Source of the DNA: Acanthaster planci
Taxonomy: Eukaryota > Echinodermata > Asteroidea > Valvatida > Acanthasteridae
Direction of reading: 5' to 3'
Length of the DNA stretch: 60,000 nt
Assembly (NCBI RefSeq): GCF_001949145.1
Contig: NW_019091459.1
Location: 409,326-469,325 of the forward strand
The position numbers and the translations under genes are program-made. This document shows, one piece after another, positions 13,301-24,900 of this stretch. Positions within the stretch are counted from its first letter, which is position 1. Each line of letters starts with the position of its first letter. The notes below the pieces were generated by a model. The model was not told the origin of the DNA. It saw only the letters and a list, made by a program, of their open reading frames with translations, and ran no database searches.

Positions 13301-16300
13301 AAAACCTAATTTGTATGTCATTCTAGTCGACCGAAAATTCCCCCAAATATGTATGTCTATGGACAGTGTTCTGAATGATGCATCCGAGCCCCAGAAACCA
13401 AATTATTCACACCTGTTTTTAGATAATAACCTTTGATCCCAGTATGCACAGAATACTACAAACCTAGTGTTTTTATGAAGATTGGATTGCGCTGTGAAAA
13501 CCCTGGCTGTTATTTTTTGTTCAACAGGACAAAATTATTGTTTAATTGCTCCAAGTGCCGACATTTCTATTTCTGCATTTCTGCAGGGGTAAGGCCTAGA
13601 ATGAACATTGTGGATGTCATAAAGCCGATCACGATTGAAGTTGTAGATAACGCACCACCAGGTACTTCATTTCTTTTAAATGCTGTTAATCTCACCCCAT
13701 ACCTATTATTATAGCTATTGGAAAATATTTCTGTTCTATTCAATGCTAGTGTTATAGTGGTTGTGGTTGCATGTCAGCAAACTTTGAAATAAACTTGAGT
13801 TTTACTTTCTGTGTTAGCCACTGAGGTTGAAGCTACCACTAAGTGTAAGTGGGTGGTGTGCAACAACTACCGGGAGGTGCAAGAAAGGCTGGGCATGCCA
13901 ACAAGTAAGTAGCTCATTCTTAATCTTGCAACATGCAACATGCAACAAGATGCAACATGGATTACTACGTTGCCGTCTTGGCAGTCATCACGAGTCAGAG
14001 AGACTGTGGTGTGATCGTCTGGTGCCAAGGCTGGTTGTCATCCAGCGTGTTGCACAATGCCAGCAAATCCATTGTTGGAATGTGCTGGGTTTTGTTGCAT
14101 TCAACGGGGTTCTCATTTCTGCTGTGTAGGATTTTGTTGCATTTAGTTCTCATTCTCTTGTGTTGGATTTGTTTCACTCAGCAGGGTGTCTGTTAAAAAA
14201 CCTCATGGGGTATGGGCCTCCAGCAAATGGAAAAAGAAAAGCATTATCATTGCTTTTCGAAGAGTGGAAGAGTGATTTTTGTTTCTTCAAACCTGAGCAG
14301 TATATGCACAATCCAATTACATGTACATTTTTGGATGTCATTTGGGGCTTAGAGTGGACTACACTGAACTTTTCCTTGTCGACTGGTCCTTTGAACCCTT
14401 ATTGATGGGATATGTTCATTCTTTCATTCCGACCTCTCCTGGAAAAGTGGGCATTTTGTGAGAACTGTTTGTCTGATTTGCATACAAATGCTATCAATAT
14501 GGCTTCCACACAGCAGTACAAAACTTCTTGTGAGTCAGGGGAGTCAGGTGGGCTTACTGGTACTTTCCACGTCCTGCACCTCTGTGGCCCAGGGTTCGAA
14601 TCTCACCCGGGCTGATGTGGATTGGTTTCCAGTCCCTCCTTGATGCTGGAGGTTTTCCCTGGAATAGTTATCCAGGGTTTTTCCACCCAAGTCCAAAAAG
14701 CTGAAACATTTCTTCACTGTCTTCTCCCAGAGTCACAAAGGAGAACAGTCTATTGGTGTTTACCCTGGTTAAATAAAGAATCAACGGAAAAACTTTCTTG
14801 AGGCTCAGCAGGATACAGAAGTGCAGTATGTTATGATACTGCAGGAAATGCAGAGGTGATCGATTTATGATGACTTCTTTACAGATCCCAAAGACTGGAG
14901 CAATGTCCACACCCAGCACTGGTTGGATTGGGTCATCAACGAGTTCAAGATAACAAACTGCCCTGTGCCGGACCATCTCCAAGTCGGGGGAGAGAAGCTT
15001 TGTGCGCTGACTAAGCGAGAGTTTCTATCCGGGCTTCCCAGGCAGGCAGGAGAGTTGATGTGGATACACTTGGACCTGCTGAAAAGGAGTGAGTCTCTAG
15101 TCTGTGTTTGAATTGGAGAAAATGTTGGGCATGGAATCTGCCCCATCCCCTGGGAAGCCAACTTAAGTTTAGAGTTAACCCTTAGTCCTACCTCATTGGC
15201 AATTCCGCATTGATCAGATTCTGACCCAACATCTGAGAAATTGTTCGTACCAACTGATAAGATTCAGGGAGCATGATCAAAATGGCATCCTTGTGAATAA
15301 GATCTGTTGGGTCTTCAATTTGTTGTATTGATAATTTGATGTTAAAATAGATATAGTTAATAAGTTCAAAGGGAGGGCATTTTATTGGCATCGATAAGAA
15401 ACCTAGACATTACTCTGCCACCGTTGTTCAGCAATCAGTGTGAAACTGACTTAGATAATTAAAATCACCTCTCAAAAAGCAGATCAAGAAGGCATGATGA
15501 AGGTTCCAGAACGGGAACTTCGCATCACCGGTTTTGGTTCTGAGGACAAGCTGAACTCACACGGAAACAGAACAGGTCAGTCATCAAGCAAACCTTACAC
15601 TGTCAGATTGGAAGTCAGACTATTCTGAAATTGATACAAGCTGTTACACCAGATGTTCACACCTCGAATTCACTGACTTGAACATGTCAACTGTAGGAAC
15701 TATTATTGCCATCCATCAATTCAAGAAATAAAGAATTCCATTTCTCCTCTCTGTCACACCTCTGTACAGGGAACAACGGGCAGATTCAGCTTTGGCAGTT
15801 CCTCTTGGAGATGCTGACAGACCCAACGATGGTGCATTGCATCTGCTGGGTGGGTACTCAGGGGGAATTCAAGCTGCTAGATGCTGAACTGGTGGCACAG
15901 AAATGGGGAGAGCGAAAGAACAAGCCCTCCATGAACTACGAGAAGTTGAGCAGGGCTCTCAGGTCAGTATACCTTGGTTCTAACTGAAATTTGTCCGGCC
16001 CAGAAAAAGGTATGGTTACTGGAGGTTGACCCTTCATGTAGGCCAATCTGTGTTAGAGCCCGTTCCCACTTGATCCACCAATTGAGGGATCTGATCCACC
16101 TTTTACCAAATTGCCGGATCAGATCCCCCAATTGGTGGATCAGATCCAGCAATTGTGTGTAGTGGGAAAGCTAACTGAACTACGAGAAGTTGAGCAGGGC
16201 TCTCAGGTCAGTATACCTTGGTTCTAACTGAAATTTGTCCTGCCCAGAAAAAGGTATGGTTACTGGAGGTTGACCCTTCATGTAGGCCACACTGTGTTAG

Positions 16301-17401
16301 AGCCCGTTCCCACTTGATCCACCAATTGAGGGATCTGATCCACCTTTTACCAAATTGCCGGATCAGATCCCCCAATTGATGGATCAGATCCAGCAATTGT
16401 GTGTAGTGGGAACGCTNNNNNNNNNNNNNNNNNNNNNNNNNNNNNNNNNNNNNNNNNNNNNNNNNNNNNNNNNNNNNNNNNNNNNNNNNNNNNNNNNNNN
16501 NNNNNGTAATTGTGTGTAGTGGGAACGCTAACCGTTATAAGGTGGATCAGGATCAGATCCACCTTTCTTGATCCTCCTCTGGAGTAGGATACAGATCCCC
16601 CAATTGGTGGATCAGATCTTGCAATTGGTGGATCACGATCAGATGGGAACGCAAAAGGTGGATCTGATCCGGCAATTTGTCCTGCCCAGAAAAAGGTACA
16701 GTTGACAATTGGTTATTGGAGGTTGCCCCTTCATGTAGGCCACACTGTGTTAGAGCCTTCCCGAACCAACAGGAAAGCAAATAAATAAACAATACCAAAG
16801 TTGTTGGCATTGCCATATTAAATGAAAGTAATTGACAACATGGAAAACAGTATATAGTATGCTGAGACTAGCGACCTTTTAAAAAATCTGTTGATAACTA
16901 TACTTTCTGTATTCTTTTTGCACAGTGATAATGTTAAAGCAAATACCTTTCTGCCAAATTTGACATTCCTCCAACATAAAAGTTTCATCGGCACTCCTTT
17001 CACTGTTTTGGTGTTTTGCTTTAAATGATTCCACCAAATTTCAAAGTGCTCGGGTGTCACATCATGAAACTGTAGCATTTCCAGAGGAAATGTGATGGCA
17101 ACATAAGGCGTTTCAAACATTTTGCCCAGGATTGCTGATTAATGTGTCAACAAAATCTCCTTACAGGTACTACTATGATGGAGATATGATCGCCAAGGTC
17201 CATGGGAAACGCTTTGTCTACAAGTTTGTCTGCGACCTCCGGCATCTCTTGGGCTACAGCGCGGAGGAACTATCTGCCCGAGTGGCACAGTGCAACAAGA
17301 ACAAATCCAAAAAGGTCCCCATCCCCAGGAACCCTGTCGACGTCAACTCGCCCAAATACTACATTGAAAAAGTGATGACGAGTCTGGGTGCCAAACCCTG
17401 A
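10390..17401 (+). CDS. GABPA: GABPA, ETS-domain transcription factor (GA-binding protein alpha)
   Basis: Nine coding exons: 10390-10457, 11004-11172 (or from 11007), 13034-13118, 13587-13661, 13818-13904, 14885-15088, 15483-15575, 15770-15962 and 17167-17401, ending in TGA. Frames join throughout to give about 402 residues (human about 454). Residues about 23-132 match the GABPA N-terminal (OST, ubiquitin-like) domain, with [20 protein letters not shown]. Residues about 162-229 are the Pointed/SAM domain ([18 protein letters not shown]). The ETS domain spans about 261-345: [16 protein letters not shown] opens it, and the DNA-recognition helix [17 protein letters not shown] crosses the last exon junction. 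The extended [16 protein letters not shown] after it is specific to GABPA and is the surface for the ankyrin partner GABPB. The protein binds GGAA sites in nuclear and mitochondrial housekeeping promoters. The ATG sits 9 nt after a TTTTACAG acceptor, so a noncoding first exon lies upstream. Confidence 0.96.
11223..11467. mobile_element. MITE with 3-bp TTA target duplication (PIF/Harbinger-like) in GABPA intron 2
   Basis: The 245-bp element starts GGGCCCGTTTGTTTCACACG and ends, on the other strand, GGCCATGTTTGTCTCACACG, giving about 30-bp imperfect terminal inverted repeats. TTA flanks both ends (11220-11222 and 11468-11470), the target size of PIF/Harbinger elements. Inside, a segment of about 115 bp is repeated in tandem, with GATCCTAATGTTGGTTTGCA in both halves and GATC-rich palindromes between. 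It encodes no protein. Confidence 0.75.
14540..14790 (+). mobile_element. tRNA-derived SINE in GABPA intron 5
   Basis: A B-box of pol III promoters, GGTTCGAATCT, lies at 14593-14603 and is followed by CACCCGGG, as in a tRNA T-arm. An A-box-like stretch lies about 50 bp upstream (TCAGGTGGGCTTACTGG). Downstream is a non-tRNA body with GGTTTCCAGTCCC and GGTTTTTCCACCCAAG, and a 3' tail TTAAATAAAGAATC that looks like a LINE-type 3' end. Known SINEs have exactly this head-body-tail order. The ends are approximate. Confidence 0.65.
15932..16416 (+). repeat. 244-bp tandem duplication including the tail of the GABPA ETS exon
   Basis: From 15932 the sequence recurs at 16176 with a constant 244-bp offset and a handful of substitutions. 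The repeated unit begins with the last 31 nt of the ETS exon (TGAACTACGAGAAGTTGAGC and on), then its GTCAGT donor and intron sequence. The unit also contains a GATC-rich inverted-repeat segment (16057-16172) bounded by AGCCCGTTCCCACT and AGTGGGAAAGCT. The second copy runs into the N gap. After the gap, AATTGTGTGTAGTGGGAACG resumes, so a third partial copy may be present. Confidence 0.85.
16417..16505. other. Assembly gap (89 N)
   Basis: Run of N inside the last GABPA intron, directly at the end of the second 244-bp repeat copy. The true length and copy number are unknown. Confidence 1.
16506..16770. repeat. Further scrambled copies of the GATC-rich repeat after the gap
   Basis: GTGGATCAGGATCAGATCC, CCCCCAATTGGTGGATCAGA and a diverged copy of TTCATGTAGGCCACACTGTG recur here. 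They show that the repeat seen before the gap continues in rearranged form. All lies in the last GABPA intron. Confidence 0.6.
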
Positions 17402-18990
17402 CCCTGCGGCTGACAAACTGAAATGCTGTCTGTATTGGGACGGTTGTATTCAAATGTGGAGTTTTGTACCTCATGCATTTGGGAAGTGCTGAGATCAGTG
17501 ATGCTGATATTCAGAGGAACTCTGTTTAACAGCCTTCTTCACTTCTTTAATGAGCCCCGAGTGCAACCCAGAGAGGGCACAATTTTCCTAGCACCAGAGA
17601 CTCCCCTGGTAGAAACTACACTTTCCTTGTTCACAAATGATTATGAAATGCATGCGTTCCGGTCGCGCAGCCACCAACAAAAATGAACACTCCCGACCAA
17701 CATGGCTCTTTTCAAGTGATGGGAGGGTGCTTCTACTCACGCCAGATAAGAAGAGCCCGACTGTTTCCAGACAGACAGAAAATGCTCTGCGGTCTGCAAT
17801 TACCGTGATGGAAAGTTCTTGTCGTGTGAGAGAATCGTGACCACTTCATCTTGCTTTGGATGTGAAGCAGAGACACGCGTAACCCTCTACAGTAAAGAGC
17901 AAGCAGCCTAGATCTGTGATCTAGAGAACTTAGGAGTTGATTCAGGACGATCAGTCCAGGTTCCTCTGTCGCTGACTTGCTGATCTTGTCAGTAGTCGGC
18001 AAGAGTACAAACAGTAATATACCCGAATGTGAATGATGCACAGGCTAACTACATGTACAGTTGACAATTATTTCCTGCAATAATGTGGGACATGATGTTT
18101 TTACACTCGAGTGACTCATAGCACCCGACATAAAGACAAAGGTGCTATGCTTCCCGGTGGTTATTTCCCACATCATGACGGTCAGGAATACCTTGGTTAT
18201 ACCTTTGTCTCGAATTCTTTGTGATATTTTCCCTCACCTGAAGGTCTGAAATGACATCAAAGCAACAGACATCTGGGCCTGCTGTATGTTGCACAGCTTG
18301 TGCCACTCTCACGGACTCGTTGCATCGGCCTAATCTGTTTGATTTTGTTGGTTGCAGGTGGTTTGCTCGAAAGCAATATCCTGATGTCTTAAAAAAAACA
18401 TTTTCTGGAGGAAAGCCTGAATGTGTGTTCAAGCTTAGCAGACATTACTGTAAGGAATTTATATGAAGAAATGAACTTCAACCGTGAACAAAAAATGGCC
18501 ACATTCAACTGCCGATTGTATCGTAGTGCCTTCACTAGAGTTTACTGTTTTGGTTGGTATGATAAAAGAAGCAGCAGTGCCAATGAATAGTCTGGTTAGC
18601 GGTCCCTATATTACAGTTTATTCTGTGGGTCAGGGACTAATCTGTAATATTACGATGTGATTTGATCGCCAGTGATGAGGGTGCAAACCGGTTTTGTTTT
18701 TTTTTTGCCGGTCATGTGATTGTTCTTGGCCAATGAAAAATACAGTATTCACGACAGAGGTATAACAAGTCAGATTTGGTAACTGCACAGTTTTTAGGCA
18801 GACTTTTTTGAGAAGACAGCATGTCCACATCTGGATAGTTACAACGCTGTACCATGTAGCTACAGTAATTATTGGGACAATAAAGACACCCTGCTAAACT
18901 CCTGAATTTTCTATTGCCATTTGTCAAGGAACTTTCCCTTTTTTTATAATTGTGGGTTTTGAAATTGCAGGGTTTACTGAATAAACTGTT
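17402..18990 (+). other. Probable GABPA 3' UTR and flank
   Basis: No ORF of substance. Candidate AATAAA signals lie at 18879-18884 and 18980-18985; either would give a 3' UTR of about 1.5 kb. A nested hairpin lies at 18083-18173: CATAGCACC (18117-18125) pairs with GGTGCTATG (18141-18149), flanked by ATGTGGGA and TCCCACAT. Whether the transcript extends this far is not shown by the sequence. Confidence 0.4.
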
Positions 18991-21900
18991 TATCGTCCAA
19001 CAGTCTGAAGCTTTTCATTAGTCTTTTTCTGTAGCTTACATGTAGATCCACAGTGACATGAATGAAACACTTTTTGGCGTCGCCTGATTTTCTTTTCGGG
19101 GGAGGGGAAAGCCACTCAACAGCAAACTGGCAAACCATAAACAGTGGAAATGTGTCGTCTTTCAAATGAAACTTACCGGTTTTCATTTCCATTTTTCTTT
19201 TTATTTCATTTGCCTTTTCTTTTCCCGCATTTCTTTCTTTTTTTCCCGAAGGGTTGCCTCCCCTTTTGCCTTTTTGCGACAACTATGTTCCAAATTGAAG
19301 ATGTTGGTATTTCCATATGATAGACTGAAATATCTAAGGGTGAAGACTTGAGACATCAGCGGGATATACATATCAGGCCGACTGTGTATTTTTATTTAGG
19401 AAATTAAAAGCGTCTAAACTTTGGAAATGGTAGTAGCACCTTCCATGGAGGGTCTTCGGCTGATGAGGAAAAATGGACACAGTCATGTAACCATTTGAGT
19501 CCAAAATATTTGATTCACAACCTGGCAACACTGTGCTTGTAACGGACACTTCCTGCAACTGTTAATGCTCGATGACCGCCCACGTGAAAAGGCATAGACT
19601 CAGAGTAAGTCGCGCATTACTATGGGAAGTCACTCCAGTGTGGGCCTCTAGCTGGACCAAGAGAGGGCGGTACATGTATTTTCTTAGCAACGCAGGCTGC
19701 CTTTGGAGTGCACCACTACAGGTAAATCCCCATACTTCACAAATATTTTAAGATACTCACAACTCTCACAGGTGTTCCGGCTGCAAAGAAAAATGATGTT
19801 CCACATGTCCCCTTTCATTTTCCTTTCATTTTTCGGGGGGGGGGACCAATGAATTTTTGAGAAATTTTCACCAGAAGCAGACCACCCCTAAAATGAAGAA
19901 AATGTCCCTGTTTAGAAAAGTAGCCATTTTGAAAATTCATCCCTCTGCAAAATGGCTCAAAGAGTGCCGCTTTCGGACCCGATTGCGTCCAAATTGCTCA
20001 GAATTGGAAGCCCTGAGTCCGGCCCAGAGGGTCAGTCTCGTATTTCTTCGATTCCCCAGTTCCATGGCTCTCAGGACCCTAAAATATAGAATATATTGCT
20101 GCTCGGCGGGCATATTTCTGGCCTAAATACAAGGGTGCACCCTTTGGTTGCAAATGAACTTCGCTCAGGTGAAGGAACGACCAGGAAATGCATGCATTAC
20201 GGTCTTATCGTTACCAACAAAATGAAAACTCCCTACCAGCATCGTTGTTTTAAACCATGAAGGAAGGGAAACCGTCCTTCATGTTTCAACCGATGAGCGG
20301 TTGCTTCCAGTCAGAACGAGTCCGGTAGAATCTTGCCTGTTGTATAAGGAACAGGAAACGATGCCCGCTCAACAAGCAAATAGAGCTGAAGCTGATAGCA
20401 TTTTGCTTTTTATTCTTTTTAACCGAAAATAACTTGATCACTCAGTGAGGCTCCTATCTAGAATTTAATATAACAACGACTAATGTGAAATAAAGTGCCG
20501 CAAACTGATTTAGGCCTATTGATGGTAATCATTGAAAAATAAATTAACACACTGTGACCATCCAAGGCTTAGCAAGGATAGGTATTTGTGGTTTTTATTT
20601 TAGCGTCGCTACCGAAAAGGTTTCATGCTAAAGCATTGCTTTTGGCCTGACAAAAACTTAAATATTTAGCATCCAAATTGAAAGGCTAACCACACCCGTT
20701 AAAATTAAACTGCAGCTAGCTACCAGTCCCTAAATTAGGGACGAGAACTAGTCCAGCGTCCCAATTCCTAGGAAAAATACACACCCCTTCAAATCTGCAG
20801 CTGTTAATCCACTAAATGAATTAGACTAATGGTTACAAAGTAAAAATAGTCGCTGGCGGAGAAGGAACATTTTATTGTTGTTATTATTGTTCATTTAAAA
20901 AATTCAAACTTAGAAGCCCACAGGCCGAATTACATTTGAATTTACAAAATAAAAATTAAATAAAAAACATATATCAATATAATTATATTATTACATTACT
21001 ATAAAATATATATCAAATAGTTCATTACATTAATTACAACGTTATTTCATTTAATTGTACAATTACAAAAGAAGGCATAAATATGGGGGAACATTATTTA
21101 TTGGTAGACTACAAAAATGAGCACAAAAATCACAAATTAATTAATTTAATTTACTACATGTCTTGTGAGTCCTCTCCATCTGGGGATGTTCAAAGGCGTA
21201 TTTACAAAGTTACATAAATATTACAATAAGAATTCGTCACAATTACAGTTAAATACAAAGTCATCAGAAGTCTAAAAGTTATAAGACAAATAGGACTAAG
21301 CAAATAAATGAGTTCACACAGTACACATGAAGCTTAAAATCACACAGCAAACAAAATTATGGATCAGGGTTCATGCCAACAAAGAGAACGCTTCAACTGG
21401 ACACCGAAAAAATGAATGAATAAATAAATAAACTCAAAATAGACCCCAGCAAAATACATAATTAAAAATAAACAGTGGGATAAGACTGAGTATGTTAAGA
21501 CTCAAATGCCGCTTTGAACTAGTGGATCTTCAGTTGTTTTTTGAAGGTACTCGTAAGGCGCATTCCACAACTTTGGGGGCTTAAACAAAGACACTCAAGG
21601 ACAAATCAAGGAGAATGGTGTACCAGCCTACTATGAATGTAAAAGGTTAATATAATAGGGGATTGGGTTGTTTGCTGTAGACCTAATGGTAGTGATGCTT
21701 TTACTGTTTCGCAAATTCCTACCATGGCTTTCAAGCCCAGAAAGCCGGGGGAAACAATGCCTTAGCACAGGGATTGGACAGGATTTTTTTTGCAAAACTA
21801 TGATGGCAAGTAGTGGACGAATTCTGAATAAGCGCAAACACCGTGCTAGCAATCGAAGGCAAGGTGATGGGGAGGTAACTACTGCAGGCCGTCCTTGAAC

Positions 21901-24900
21901 CTTTCCTTTTAAAGAAAGGTAGAATTACACCATCCTTCCAGTCTGCCGCTACGTTGGAAAAGATCTTGCGAACTTGAAGAGCTCTGCTTATGGGCACCTA
22001 ATGCAGCAGATTTTCAGTACTCGGACAACTTGACGAAACTGTTGTTGAAAAACATACGGCACTTGGTTTACAGATTGTTGTGGGATTGATCCCCCTGTGA
22101 ATTCACTCTTCCTTGTTTTCAAGACCAAGGAGGCTTTTTTCAACGATGTTTCTCATAAAGACGCACTTTTTAGTATCGCCAGTAGGCCCCTCTCGTTGGT
22201 TTCGGTTGGCGAAGTTGACGGAGCACGCAAGTTTACAGCGCAATATTGTATAATTCCATTCGGCTGAACGAGAACGTGTCCCGAAGCTGAATTCAGGCGC
22301 AATTCCAACCATGACTCAGCAAGTTTTGATTTGAGGTAGAGATTCTGCATTTTGTTTTCCTCGGAATGAACAACCTTCGCTGAGTTGAAGCTTCAGCAGG
22401 TTTGTCATTGTTAGGCACCCCTTTCACCAGTCTTTTAAAGAGTTTGAGCGCTTTTGGTGCCTCAAATGATGCACAAAATAATGACAAGTGGTGAACTATA
22501 ACGTACTTTCAAGTTTCGTTTTTCATTTTCGAAAAAAAATGGGACAGAATATTCAAACTTTTCAAAATGTTGGGGCTAAGTAGCCTCCACACTTCTTCGC
22601 CTACACGGCCTCGCTATGATATTGTTGTCCGGCAACATTTTAAACTACGGTATAATGTTTGTATGTAGTAAATAGCATGTAGTAAATAACTGCTTCAGTC
22701 TCATGGAATCCTAAAACAAGCTATTGTTTGCACATTTTGCAAACTGGATTTGTCAGGTGCATTGTGATTGACATGGTTTGTTTCTTCCACTGTAGCGTAA
22801 ATCGTTCCGCAAATTGATCAGATATGGCTGCCGACAAGTCATTTTAGCAAGTAAAAGTCAAGTCACAAGAGCAGCACCTCTGATACGAGTTTTGAGCAAC
22901 TCAACTCGACTCGTTTAGTCGTTTGATTAGTACGCATGCGCTTCATTGTTCAATATCCACACGTACTATTTCGACATGACAATTAAGCCATTTTGGGAAG
23001 TCGAAGTCGAGTCACAGTTAAAAAATATTCCAAGTTGTACGGTTAGTCCAAAACCTCGATGTTGAGACAGAAAGAGATAAATTTATAGTCCCTGCATAAT
23101 ATTCCTCACGTGATCAAAGCACAAATATCGTTATCATGAATTTGACTCCCACGCTCATTACACATACACACTATTTATGTCGTTTACTTTGTATAATTAA
23201 TTGGGTCTCGTAGTCTTCTCGACGATCCCCGTATGATACATTTAGACGTTTCTAGCAAACTATGTAAATAGCTGACGTGTGGGTTGGTTTGCGCAACACG
23301 TAGGGCTACTGCGTTTAAACATTGTACTTCGGATAGTACACGTACATGTACATAGCGCCCGTACGTTATTAGTCACGGTCTTTTGTTCGACTCATTCCAA
23401 CGCTTTGTTCAGGCTACCAGTGTCGCGGAACCAGACTCGGCGCTCTACCGTTGAAGCTTTTGAAAACGCCCATTCATTCCGGTCGCGTCATTTGAAAAAG
23501 GATAATAGTAGTATTGTGAAGGTATTCGTTGGTTGTGGGCTAGGCAGGGGGTACCTTCGTGGAATTTCTACTGGACAAGTGGGATATATTCGGCAGGTTT
23601 CTGTGCATATTTCGGTGTAAAACAGCTTTGCATTGGGACTTTTACGAGGTGAGTAGGCCTATACTGCCATATTTTAGTCGGGGATAATGCCTCGATTTAG
23701 GGTTGGTGTTGTGGAAGTTGCTTAACAGCTTTGTAGCCTATTAAAATAGTAGTAGAGGAGCGAGGATGCATATGGTGGGCCTGGCATGATGGGGTGATTC
23801 AGCTTTGTTGCGCCTAGGCCAAGATTGCAGTACGTGTATACGGGGTGCATATGCATTATCTTGGATCGGTGGGGTGGTACAGTACAGAATGGGAGATCTG
23901 TCGATGCTATCACTCCAGCTGTCCCATGCACTTACTAGTTCAAGTTGATGAATGGATATTCACCCGCGCGGTTCCGGTACATTTGTGATGCTAGAGGCCG
24001 CTCCAGCTTTTCTCCAAGTTCCACACAAATTCAGTGAGGCCTTGACCTAATAAGCCAGTATACAACTATCTTGTCATGTTATTAACTTGCTTGAAACCCT
24101 TGATTGTAGTCTATTAGTATTACTGAAAATAACGGAATTCTCTCCGACTTGTACCAATAAACTTCCCTTTAAAATGACATCGTTTGTTTCAAGATAATGT
24201 CAGTTCCGAAATACTTTCGACGAAATTTTATTTTCCATTGGTTTGTTTATTTTTTTAACTCGGTATTATTCAAAATGGAGACCAAATGATACATCCTGCA
24301 TCCACCAGTTCTCATCATATATCATTCCAGTATTTCATGTTGCCGGAATACTGAAACGACACGAATGTGGGACTCAGAAAAATGTCCAATTTGGTTTGGG
24401 AAGCGAAATTGTTTTGACTTCCCGTAGACTGCACACAACTGCTGGTGTGAAGTCAGGATGTGACATTCTTCCACTTAGGTTTTTCCAAGTACATTCCGAT
24501 TATTAAAAAAAAGAAGTTGATTCGTTGTTAATAGAAAAAACTGCTCAGTAGCAGTAATCCTAAAACTGTCAATTCCGAACTATTATTTCCATGATATTGA
24601 TCCAATCTCTGACGTCATTTAAATGTGTAGGTTCTGACTTTCAGATTATGAAAAGGCTCCACTGTATATCTTTGACTTGTTTGTCCAAAGTAATCAGCTA
24701 ATGAAATAGTACAGGTAAGCCTTCACCCAACTCAAAACAAATACATCCATGTACATGTACGTGTACTGTTATGATTGAAGATATCAAACTGTTACGTGCA
24801 ACCTGAACTGATGAACGTATTTATGCTGTAGAAATGTGAAATCGTAGGACCATTTACATGTATTATGTAAAAGAACGACGAAAAAAATACCGATCAATGA

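Noticed and set aside
18251-18466. Open frame of 71 residues in the GABPA 3' flank
   Set aside because: No conservation signal or family match; lies in probable UTR.
19450-19475. CTGATGAGGAAA, resembling part of a hammerhead ribozyme core
   Set aside because: No stem II between CTGATGA and GAAA, and no matching stems I or III.
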